Part shown: positions 1 to 5,912 of the stretch, piece after piece | How positions within the stretch are numbered: position 1 is the first letter of the stretch | Layout: each line of letters begins with the position of its first letter | Assembly (NCBI GenBank): GCA_013152215.1 | Contig: JAADGT010000176.1 | Coordinates: forward strand, 1-15,215 | Length of the DNA stretch: 15,215 nucleotides | Direction: 5' to 3' | Source: Deltaproteobacteria bacterium | GTDB lineage: Bacteria > Desulfobacterota > Deferrisomatia > Deferrisomatales > Deferrisomataceae | Notes under the pieces: generated by a model | Told to the model about the DNA's origin: nothing | Seen by the model: the letters and a program-made list of their open reading frames with translations, nothing else | Database searches by the model: none | Position numbers and translations under genes: made by a program

Positions 1-163
1 GGCGCACCCACCGCTCCGCCCCCCAGGCCGCGAGGAACACCCCCAGACCGGCGCCCATGCCTGCCCATCGGCCGATGTCCCCCGGAAGGAAAGCGGGGCC
101 CGCTAGGGCCCCGGCCGCCAGGCAGATCCCGAGCAGGATCGCCCGCACCCAGATCGCAGCCAC
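1..163 (-). CDS. N-terminus of a membrane protein, probably PIN/TRAM (YacL-like) family, truncated by window edge
   Basis: Only the first 54 codons are present, starting at GTG 163-161 and running off the left edge. The start lies 2 bp after the carD stop codon, and a GGAGGGG ribosome-binding site overlaps the end of carD, so the two are probably co-transcribed and translationally coupled. The visible peptide is hydrophobic: one likely transmembrane segment at residues 8-26 and a second glycine-rich one at about 34-48, followed by a positively charged turn (ERWVR). In many deltaproteobacteria and Firmicutes a membrane-anchored PIN/TRAM-domain protein lies directly after carD, and its N-terminus has this kind of short helical hairpin. 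The PIN and TRAM domains themselves are outside the window, so the family name rests on gene order and hydrophobicity. That a gene starts here is fairly sure; its identity is moderate. Confidence 0.55.
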   Translation of the reverse strand, partial: MAAIWVRAILLGICLAAGALAGPAFLPGDIGRWAGMGAGLGVFLAAWGAERWVR

Positions 164-165
164 CC

Positions 166-672
166 CTACCCCTCCGGCTTCGCCGATACGTCCGAGAACG
201 CGGAAAGGATCCGGGCCTCGGCCCGCTGGGGGGGCTCGCCGCTGGCCACGGCGATCTCCTGGGCCAGCAGCTCCATGGCCGTGTTGAGCATGCGCTTCTC
301 TCCGTACGAAAGGCTCTTCCCGGCGCGCAGCAGGTACAGGTCGCGCAGGACCTTGGCGATCTCCAGGGCGGAGCCGGTGCGGATCTTCTCGCTGTAGGCC
401 CGGAACCGACGGTTCCAGGTCTGGCCGTCGCTCACCCGTTTGCGTTCCCGCAGCACGTGGAACACCCGGTCGATCTCCTCCCCTCCCATGACCTCCCGAA
501 GCCCCACCTCGTCGCTTTTCGCCACCGGCACGATGATGGTCATCCCCTTGTCGAGGATCCTCAGAACGTACACGTCCATCCGGCTGCCCATCATCTCTCG
601 GGACTCGATGGCCACCACCTCGCCCACGCCGTGCCCCGGGTACACCACCTTGTCGCCGATCCGGAACATCAT
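166..672 (-). CDS. carD: CarD/CdnL-family RNA polymerase-binding transcription regulator
   Basis: A 168-residue protein of usual CarD length. Residues 3-20 (FRIGDKVVYPGHGVGEV) are the signature start of the Tudor-like RNA-polymerase-interacting domain, which in this family binds the beta subunit. The C-terminal half is helical and basic. W86, in the GQTWNRRF stretch, aligns with the conserved tryptophan (W85/W86 in characterised CarD proteins) that wedges into the minor groove at the upstream edge of the transcription bubble. Family members stabilise the open promoter complex, notably at rRNA promoters. Two adjacent ATG codons (672 and 669) follow a GGAAGGAGA site; either could be used. It is divergent from the DUF362 gene and is followed after 2 bp by a membrane-protein gene. 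Family assignment is secure; which promoters it acts on cannot be seen here. Confidence 0.93.
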   Translation of the reverse strand: MMFRIGDKVVYPGHGVGEVVAIESREMMGSRMDVYVLRILDKGMTIIVPVAKSDEVGLREVMGGEEIDRVFHVLRERKRVSDGQTWNRRFRAYSEKIRTGSALEIAKVLRDLYLLRAGKSLSYGEKRMLNTAMELLAQEIAVASGEPPQRAEARILSAFSDVSAKPEG

Positions 673-764
673 CCTGTCTCCTTCCGCGACCCGCGAGGCC
701 GCAGCACCCTGGGAAGTATCTCTCTCCGGTCTCCGCCGGTGCCGATGGACGCCGGAGGGGCCGG

Positions 765-771
765 TATATTA
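765..771. promoter_or_regulatory. Possible -10 region(s) between carD and the DUF362 gene
   Basis: TATATTA is the only AT-rich heptamer in the 150-bp divergent spacer (673-822). On the plus strand it offers TATATT as a -10 for the DUF362 gene, and on the minus strand TAATAT as a -10 for carD. No convincing -35 hexamer is seen at 16-18 bp on either side, so this is a weak call based mainly on base composition. Confidence 0.3.
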
Positions 772-822
772 CGCTTCACGGCCGGTTCCCATCCCCAGAT
801 CCCACCGTCAGGAGGCGCAGAC

Positions 823-1932
823 ATGGACCCCGAGATCTTTTTCGCCGACCTTCGGACCCGCCACCGCCGCACCCTGTTCGACAAGATCGACGAGCTGCTG
901 CGGCGGGCCGGCATCGAACGGTGCGTGCGCACCGGGGACCTGGTGGCCGTCAAGCTCCACTTCGGCGAGCGGGGCAACGCCTCGTTCCTCCGGCCGGTGT
1001 TCGTGCGACGGGTGGTGGACCTGATCAAGGAGCTGGGAGCCAAACCGTTCCTGACCGACACCAACACCCTGTACCGGGGAAGCCGCACCGACGCGGTCAG
1101 CCACCTGGAGACCGCCGTCCTCCACGGGTTCTCCTACGCTACGGTCGGGGCGCCGGTCGTCATCGCCGGCGGGCTCCGGGGGAACACCGGCCTGAAGATC
1201 CCCGTTTCGGGCAAGCACTTCCGCGAGGCCTCGGTGGCCGCCGAGATCGTGCACGCCGACGCGTTGGTGGTGTTGAGCCACTTCAAGGGGCACGACGTCG
1301 CGGGGTTCGGCGGGGCCATCAAGAATCTCGGCATGGGGTGCGCCACCCGAGAGGGCAAGCTCGCCCAGCACTCGGACGTCTCTCCCAAGGTCAAAGCGAA
1401 ACGATGCGTCGCCTGTGGAGAGTGCGTCAAATGGTGCGCTCACGCTGCCATCACCGTCGACGAGAAGGCCCGGATCCACCCCGACCGATGCGTCGGCTGC
1501 GGGGAATGCATCCTCACCTGCCCCACGGGCGCGATCCAGATCCGCTGGACGGAGGGCCCGCTCACCATGCAGGAGAAGATGGCCGAGTACGCGTTGGCCG
1601 CGCTCCACGGGAAGCAGGACCGAGCCGTGTTCCTCAACTTCCTGACCCAGATCAGCCCGGCGTGCGACTGCCACGGCCACAACGACGCCGCCATCGTGCC
1701 CGACGTCGGGCTCACCGCGGGCCGCGACCCGGTGGCCATCGACCAGGCCTCGGTCGACCTCGTCAATGCCTGCCCCGGCCGGGAGAACTCGGCCCTCCGG
1801 TGCAACCACGAGCCCGGCGGGGACAAGTTCCGTGGGGTGTACCCCCAGATCGACTGGTCCGTCCAGCTCTCCCACGCCGAACGGATCGGGCTGGGGACCC
1901 GAAGGTATCGCCTCACGAGACTCGATTCCTGA
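823..1932 (+). CDS. DUF362 domain protein with two [4Fe-4S] ferredoxin clusters
   Basis: The ATG at 823 follows GGAGG by 7 bp and gives 369 residues; the frame is open further upstream but that part runs antisense to carD. Residues 1-190 and 270-369 look like the split DUF362 fold: an N-terminal VAVKLHFGERGN stretch, SHFKGHDVAGFGGAIKNLGMG before the clusters, and SPACDCHGHND followed by VPDVGLTAGRDPVAIDQAS after them. Between them are two CxxCxxCxxxC motifs (C195, C198, C201, C205 and C223, C226, C229, C233), the last cysteine of the second being followed by proline as in bacterial 2[4Fe-4S] ferredoxins. The family is widespread in anaerobes and its biochemical role is not established. It is presumably a soluble electron-transfer or iron-sulfur protein, as no signal peptide is visible. 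It is transcribed divergently from carD and converges on the small minus-strand ORF, overlapping it by 20 bp. Confidence 0.88.
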   Translation: MDPEIFFADLRTRHRRTLFDKIDELLRRAGIERCVRTGDLVAVKLHFGERGNASFLRPVFVRRVVDLIKELGAKPFLTDTNTLYRGSRTDAVSHLETAVLHGFSYATVGAPVVIAGGLRGNTGLKIPVSGKHFREASVAAEIVHADALVVLSHFKGHDVAGFGGAIKNLGMGCATREGKLAQHSDVSPKVKAKRCVACGECVKWCAHAAITVDEKARIHPDRCVGCGECILTCPTGAIQIRWTEGPLTMQEKMAEYALAALHGKQDRAVFLNFLTQISPACDCHGHNDAAIVPDVGLTAGRDPVAIDQASVDLVNACPGRENSALRCNHEPGGDKFRGVYPQIDWSVQLSHAERIGLGTRRYRLTRLDS

Positions 1933-2062
1933 CCGGGGCCGGAGCCGCACCCTCGGCGCCGTGCAGCGTCCGAATCCGGCCCGTGTGACCGGCCCACAGG
2001 GTCAGGAGCATGGCGAGCGCGAGCGCCAGGACGAGGGCTACGAGCCAGAAGGTGGGTCGCAC
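1913..2062 (-). CDS. Small single-pass membrane protein (49 residues), hypothetical
   Basis: Reading the minus strand from GTG 2062-2060 gives a 49-residue protein ending at TGA 1915-1913. Residues 4-24 (FWLVALVLALALAMLLTLW within it) form one strongly hydrophobic helix; the remainder is a basic, alanine/proline-rich tail ending RNRVS, so the tail probably faces the cytoplasm by the positive-inside rule. GGGGAAGAA, a few bases before the start, is a plausible ribosome-binding site. The start lies 26 bp after the stop codon of the glycosyltransferase, so the two may share a transcript. Its 3' end overlaps the convergent DUF362 gene by 20 bp. I do not recognise the family. The clean hydrophobic helix and good spacing favour a real gene, but a chance frame in GC-rich DNA cannot be excluded. 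Confidence 0.4.
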   Translation of the reverse strand: MRPTFWLVALVLALALAMLLTLWAGHTGRIRTLHGAEGAAPAPVRNRVS

Positions 2063-2088
2063 GGCTTCTTCCCCGGAAAGGTTTTTAT

Positions 2089-3207
2089 TTATACCACATC
2101 TCCGGTCAAACCGGAAAGGCGCACCACGGTTTCGTCAAACGCCGTTACGCGTGTCTCCCACCCGTATCGCGAGAACACTTCCCGCAACACCCCGGGATCC
2201 AATGGTTTTTCCTCCCCGAGGCACAGGGCCCTCAGCCGTCGGTACAGGTCCGCCCTCCCCTGCCACAGACACCGCTCCCGCAACGGCTCCGGCACCACCT
2301 CGGGATACGCCAAGCGGGCCGGCACCAAGGGGTGGGCGCCGGCGTAGGCCGCCTCGACCACGCTGATCCCGAAGTTCTCCTGACGAGCGGTGCTCACCAC
2401 CACCTGGCACCGGGCCAGCAACCCGGCGTACTCCCGCCGGTCCTCCAGATACCCCCAGTGCACGATCCGATCGGCCAGCCGCTCCCTGGCCTGCCCGAAC
2501 ACGGGCGGCACCCGACCGAACCGCTCCCCCGCCACGGCTAGTCGGAACGGAACCCCCTCGTCCGCCAGGGATATCAAGACCTCGAAGAACACCTCCGGGG
2601 CCTTGTCGTGCTCCCACCGATGGTTCCACAGGATCGTGAGCGGGCCGGGGGGCCGCGGGAGGGGAGCCGGCACGTCCGCGAGTTCCACGCCGGGCCAGAG
2701 GACCTCGGACCTCTCCGCGATCGCGTCCACGGCCCACCGGGGCCGGGCATCCGGCATGCGCTGGACGAGCGCCGACAGCCCCGTCAGGAAGGCATCCCGC
2801 TGAAACGCCGAGTTGAACAGCACCCGGTCGGCGGCCAGGGCGCTGGCCAGGTTCGTGAATGCGTACTGGAGGTCCCGTTCCGGCGGATCCTCCCCGGGCC
2901 TGCCGGGATACGCCACCTGGTTCTCGTGGAAGTAGACGGCCGTGGGGACCCTCCACGGCAGCAGAGCCCGCAGGTGGGCCACGTCCATGAGCGAGGTCGC
3001 CCATATCACGTCCCACTCCCCCACCTGTGCCGACAGATGGCGAGCCACCTCGAAGGCTGCTCCCCGCATGCGCCATTTCCAGAACCTGGCCGGCAGGGTG
3101 AAGAGCCGCACCTCGTGCCGGCTGTGACGGACCCAGCCCTCGGCCACGGCCCGATGACTTCCCCCGAAGAACGGCTCGATCAACGCCACACGAACTCTGG
3201 ACGACAT
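2089..3207 (-). CDS. Probable tRNA-queuosine alpha-mannosyltransferase (QTMAN/GTDC1-like, DUF3524 plus glycosyltransferase group 1)
   Basis: A 372-residue GT-B glycosyltransferase. The start chosen is ATG 3207-3205, 8 bp after GGAGG, because the conserved family start (RVALIEPFFGGSHR, residues 6-19) begins just after it; the frame is open further upstream without conserved sequence. The N-terminal DUF3524 half carries EPFFGGSHR (11-19), TSLMDVAHLRALLP (71-84), YFHENQ (92-97) and FNSAFQRDAF (131-140). The C-terminal half carries WNHRWEHDK (194-202) and ARQENFGISVVEA (274-286), the latter being the acidic nucleotide-sugar binding region of retaining GT-B enzymes. These motifs match vertebrate GTDC1, shown to be QTMAN, which transfers mannose from GDP-mannose to queuosine in tRNA-Asp. 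Function in bacteria is inferred by homology; a different sugar or acceptor is possible. No queuosine genes lie nearby. It is divergent from the fad operon. Confidence 0.8.
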   Translation of the reverse strand: MSSRVRVALIEPFFGGSHRAVAEGWVRHSRHEVRLFTLPARFWKWRMRGAAFEVARHLSAQVGEWDVIWATSLMDVAHLRALLPWRVPTAVYFHENQVAYPGRPGEDPPERDLQYAFTNLASALAADRVLFNSAFQRDAFLTGLSALVQRMPDARPRWAVDAIAERSEVLWPGVELADVPAPLPRPPGPLTILWNHRWEHDKAPEVFFEVLISLADEGVPFRLAVAGERFGRVPPVFGQARERLADRIVHWGYLEDRREYAGLLARCQVVVSTARQENFGISVVEAAYAGAHPLVPARLAYPEVVPEPLRERCLWQGRADLYRRLRALCLGEEKPLDPGVLREVFSRYGWETRVTAFDETVVRLSGLTGDVV

Positions 3208-3300
3208 GGCCGCAGCCTCCATGGGAACGACGTCTCGGCTCTCATCCCGCCCCCCGACAGAGATCGGGTCGAGAGGCGAAGCCTCCTCCGTCGTTGGTGA

Positions 3301-3329
3301 GTTATGCCGGAATTTCAAAGAGTTTTCAG
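3301..3329 (-). promoter_or_regulatory. Weak candidate promoter for the glycosyltransferase gene
   Basis: On the minus strand, CTGAAA (3329-3324) and CATAAC (3306-3301) are 17 bp apart and each matches 4 of 6 bases of the sigma-70 consensus. They lie about 95 bp before the glycosyltransferase start, in the least GC-rich part of the 238-bp divergent region. Nothing else in the spacer looks better, but the match is only modest. Confidence 0.25.
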
Positions 3330-3362
3330 CCCCGGCAAATTCGGCCCTGGACTTTTCCCCAA

Positions 3363-3381
3363 AACCCAGTTTACTTGGGTT
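3363..3381. promoter_or_regulatory. Inverted repeat overlapping the fadD -35 box
   Basis: AACCCA and TGGGTT form perfect 6-bp arms separated by GTTTACT. The right arm shares its last two bases with the TTGACA -35 hexamer, so a protein bound here would contact or block RNA polymerase. The sequence is unrelated to the FadR-type operator downstream, so it could be a site for a second regulator. No partner protein is identified. Confidence 0.35.
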
Positions 3382-3408
3382 GACATTGAGGGCTCATTCA
3401 TCTAGCAT
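3380..3408 (+). promoter_or_regulatory. Sigma-70-type promoter of the fad operon
   Basis: A perfect TTGACA -35 (3380-3385) is followed after exactly 17 bp by TAGCAT (3403-3408), which matches 4 of 6 bases of the -10 consensus. The predicted transcription start is near 3414-3416, directly before the FadR-type operator and about 30 bp before the fadD start codon, giving a short leader. Confidence 0.7.
3383..3400 (+). promoter_or_regulatory. Possible degenerate second FadR site inside the promoter spacer
   Basis: TCATTCA at 3394-3400 is a perfect right half of the TGAATGA-N4-TCATTCA operator. The left half at the right spacing (ACATTGA, 3383-3389) matches only 4 of 7 bases. It lies between the -35 and -10 boxes, 34 bp centre to centre from the main operator. 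It may be a low-affinity site. Confidence 0.3.
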
Positions 3409-3416
3409 CCCGCCCC

Positions 3417-3434
3417 CGAATGAACATTCATTCA
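3417..3434. promoter_or_regulatory. FadR-type (TetR family) operator
   Basis: CGAATGAACATTCATTCA is a near-perfect palindrome: GAATGAA and TTCATTC are exact inverted repeats around a central CA. It matches the known Bacillus FadR operator pattern TGAATGA-N4-TCATTCA at 13 of 14 defined positions, only the first base differing. It lies between the predicted transcription start and the fadD ribosome-binding site, where bound repressor would block initiation or early elongation. The second gene of the operon encodes a FadR-like TetR protein, making autoregulated repression relieved by long-chain acyl-CoA the natural model. Confidence 0.82.
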
Positions 3435-3445
3435 GGAGAAGGCCC

Positions 3446-5239
3446 ATGACCCTACCCCAGATGATCCGCGAACGCCACGACCGGTGGACCCACAACCGCT
3501 GCTTCCTGGTGAAGCGGGGGGGCGCATACCATGAGGTCACGTGGAGCGAATACTACACCTTCGCCACCCGCATCGCCCGGGCCCTGGCCGGCCGGGGCAT
3601 CCAGACCGGCGACCGGGTGGCGATCCTGAGCCACAGCCGGTACGAGTGGGCCGTGGCCGACACCGGCATCCTGACGGCGGGCGCAGTGTGTGTGCCCCTG
3701 TACCCCTCGCTCACCCGGCCCGAGGTCAAGAAGCTGCTCGAGCGAAGCGGCACCCGCGTGCTGTTCGTGTCGGACCACGAGCAGGTGGAGAAGTGCCTCC
3801 CCCTCCTCGACGAGGTGGAAGGGCTGGAGCTCCTGGTGGTGTTCGAGCCCGAGGCGATCCAGGGAATCGACCGACCCGACGTGGTGTCCCTGGAGGCGCT
3901 GGCCGCCCGGGGCGACGACGTGGACGGATCGGTGGTGGACGAGCGTCTCGCCGCCCTGAAGCCGGACGACGTGGCCACCATCATCTTCACCTCGGGCACC
4001 ACGGGCGAGCCCAAGGGGGTGATGCTCACCCACCGCAACATCACGGCCAACGTCGAGGCCTCGCTCGCCGAGTTCGACATCGGACCGAACGACGTGCATC
4101 TGGCCCACCTGCCCCTGGCCCACATCCTGGAACGGATGGCCGGGTACTACCTGATGCTCTACACCGGCGCCACCGTCGGCTACGCCGAGAGCATCCAGAC
4201 GGTGGCCGACAACTTCGGCGAGGTCCGACCCACGGTAGCCGTGAGCGTGCCGCGCATCTTCGAGAAGGTGTACGCGGGCGTGCAGGCCAAGGCGGCCGAG
4301 GCCCCGGCCCCGGTGCGGATGCTCACGTTCTGGGCCCTCAAGGTGGCCCGCGAGGCCGGGGAGGTGATCGCCCGCAAGGAGCCCCTCCCGCTGGGCCTGA
4401 AGATCAAGCACGCGGTCGCCGACCGGATCGTGTTCTCCAAGATCCGCCACCGGCTTGGCGGGCGCATGCGGTTCTTCATCTCGGGCGGCGCCCCGCTCTC
4501 TCCCGAGCTGGCCAAGGCGTTCCTGGCCATGGGCATCCGGATCTACGAGGGGTACGGGCTCACCGAGACCTCCCCGGTGATCGCCGTGAACACCCCGAGG
4601 CGCTGGAAGATCGGCACCGTGGGGCCCGTGCTCTCGAACCTGGAGGTCAGGATCGCGGACGACGGCGAGATCCTGGTCAAGGGACCCAGCGTGTTCCCGG
4701 GGTACTTCCAGGACGAGGAGAAGACCCGCGAGGTGTTCACCTCCGACGGGTTCTTCATGACGGGGGACATCGGCGAGCTCGACCGCGAGGGGTTCCTGCG
4801 GATCACCGACCGCAAGAAGGACCTGATCGTCACGGCCGGCGGCAAGAACGTGGCGCCACAGAAGGTCGAGAACATCCTGAAGATGAGCAAGTACATCTCA
4901 GAGGCGATGCTCTACGGCGACAAGAAGAAGTTCATCTCGGCCCTGATCGTGCCCGACTTCGAGTGGCTCAAGCGTTACGCCGAGCTCAAGGGCATCTCGT
5001 ACTCGTCCCTGAAGGACCTGGTCGCCCATCCGCAGGTCCAGGACTTCTACCACCGCCTGATCCAGGAGACCCAGCAGAAGGCCCAGCTGGCCTCGTACGA
5101 GTCGGTGAAGAAGTTCGTGCTGCTGGACCACGAGTTCGCCGCCAATCAGGGCGAGGTGACCCCCACCCTGAAGATGCGCCGGAAGATCATCACCGAGCAC
5201 TACAGGAAGGAACTCGAAGCCCTGTACGAGGAGGGTTAG
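3446..5239 (+). CDS. fadD: Long-chain acyl-CoA synthetase (AMP-forming), FadD/LcfA/FAA1 type
   Basis: A 597-residue adenylate-forming enzyme converting free fatty acid, ATP and CoA into acyl-CoA, AMP and pyrophosphate, the entry step of the pathway encoded here. The start is ATG 3446, 7 bp after AGGAG; the frame is open upstream but that stretch is the promoter region. Visible motifs: the ATP-binding P-loop TSGTTGEPKG (182-191), the substrate-tunnel region LPLAHILERM, the adenine-binding YGLTE (370-374), the TGD motif (439-441) whose aspartate binds ribose, the hinge DRKKDLIVTAGGKN (from 455), and TPTLKMRRK near the C-terminus, with K576 in the place of the catalytic lysine. The length and C-terminal half fit the FAA1-like long-chain family common in deltaproteobacteria. 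It is the first gene of the operon, just after a FadR-type operator, and ends 3 bp before fadR. Chain-length preference cannot be read from sequence alone. Confidence 0.95.
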   Translation: MTLPQMIRERHDRWTHNRCFLVKRGGAYHEVTWSEYYTFATRIARALAGRGIQTGDRVAILSHSRYEWAVADTGILTAGAVCVPLYPSLTRPEVKKLLERSGTRVLFVSDHEQVEKCLPLLDEVEGLELLVVFEPEAIQGIDRPDVVSLEALAARGDDVDGSVVDERLAALKPDDVATIIFTSGTTGEPKGVMLTHRNITANVEASLAEFDIGPNDVHLAHLPLAHILERMAGYYLMLYTGATVGYAESIQTVADNFGEVRPTVAVSVPRIFEKVYAGVQAKAAEAPAPVRMLTFWALKVAREAGEVIARKEPLPLGLKIKHAVADRIVFSKIRHRLGGRMRFFISGGAPLSPELAKAFLAMGIRIYEGYGLTETSPVIAVNTPRRWKIGTVGPVLSNLEVRIADDGEILVKGPSVFPGYFQDEEKTREVFTSDGFFMTGDIGELDREGFLRITDRKKDLIVTAGGKNVAPQKVENILKMSKYISEAMLYGDKKKFISALIVPDFEWLKRYAELKGISYSSLKDLVAHPQVQDFYHRLIQETQQKAQLASYESVKKFVLLDHEFAANQGEVTPTLKMRRKIITEHYRKELEALYEEG

Positions 5240-5242
5240 GGG

Positions 5243-5851
5243 GTGGCCGCTGCGAACCAACGGAAGGCCGAGCGGGAGCGCCAGATCCTGGAGGCCGCGG
5301 TCCGGGCCTTCAGCCGCCACGGGTACCACCAGTGCACCGTGGCCCAAGTGGCCCGGGAGGCCGGCGTGGCCGACGGCACGATCTACCTGTACTTCAAGGG
5401 CAAGGAGGACCTGCTGGTGTGCGCCTTCCGGCACGTCCTCCAGGGCATCCTCGAGGAGCTGGACCAGGACCTGGCCTCCCTCGGCGACCCCCTCGAAAAG
5501 ATCCGCTGCCTGGTGGAACGCCACCTGGAGGTGATGGAGCGGGACCCGGAGCTGGCCGCGTTCCTCCAGCTCCAGCTCCGTCAGCCCGACGCCTCGATCC
5601 GCCAGGCCATCGCCGGCCCCCTGCGGGCCTACGCCAGGAAGATCGAAGAGGTCCTGGAAGAGGCCAAATCGGCGGGTCTGGTGCGCACCGACATCCCCAC
5701 CCGGGTGATGCGCCGGGCCCTGTTCGGCACCATCGATGAGACGGTGTCGGCCTGGGTCCTCAACCCCCGGCGAGGGCCCCTCAAACCCAAGGCCGATCCG
5801 ATCATCGACCTGATCCTGAACGGCATCCGCGCACCCTCTCGTTCCGAATGA
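5243..5851 (+). CDS. fadR: TetR-family fatty-acid metabolism regulator FadR
   Basis: A 202-residue TetR repressor starting at GTG 5243, only 3 bp after the fadD stop; the ribosome-binding site GAGGAGGG lies inside the end of fadD, suggesting translational coupling. The helix-turn-helix spans roughly residues 11-57 with TVAQVAREAGVADGTIYLYFKGKEDLL-type sequence. Both this region and the ligand-domain stretches LQLQLRQ and FGTIDETVSAWVLN closely resemble Bacillus subtilis FadR (YsiA), which represses beta-oxidation genes and is released by long-chain acyl-CoA. The operator upstream of fadD fits the DNA pattern known for Bacillus FadR, giving independent support. As second gene of the operon it should control its own expression. 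Its C-terminal IRAPSRSE lies just before a half-operator-like sequence. Which acyl-CoA releases it here is not visible. Confidence 0.9.
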   Translation: MAAANQRKAERERQILEAAVRAFSRHGYHQCTVAQVAREAGVADGTIYLYFKGKEDLLVCAFRHVLQGILEELDQDLASLGDPLEKIRCLVERHLEVMERDPELAAFLQLQLRQPDASIRQAIAGPLRAYARKIEEVLEEAKSAGLVRTDIPTRVMRRALFGTIDETVSAWVLNPRRGPLKPKADPIIDLILNGIRAPSRSE

Positions 5852-5853
5852 AC
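5845..5853 (+). promoter_or_regulatory. Half-operator-like sequence at the fadR stop codon
   Basis: CGAATGAAC is identical to the first nine bases of the operator before fadD, but the expected right half is missing. It overlaps the fadR TGA stop codon, so coding constraint can explain part of it. The gap to fadN (5852-5912) holds no convincing promoter or terminator, so fadN is probably read from the fadD promoter. Confidence 0.2.
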
Positions 5854-5912
5854 CGTTCCATCCGGGCGAGAGGCTTGTTTTCCGACGACCCCGTCGAAAG
5901 GAGGTAGTTGCC

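Noticed and set aside
457..822. Upstream extension of the DUF362 protein
   Set aside because: It would run antisense through carD, and a well-spaced GGAGG precedes the ATG at 823.
1936..1982. GGGCCGGA...TCCGGCCC inverted repeat between convergent genes as a terminator
   Set aside because: The 8-bp arms are separated by a 31-base loop and no T-run follows on either strand; the sequence is also part of the small ORF.
3206..3445. Upstream extension of fadD by 80 codons
   Set aside because: This stretch holds the promoter, operator and ribosome-binding site; homologous sequence starts at the ATG at 3446.
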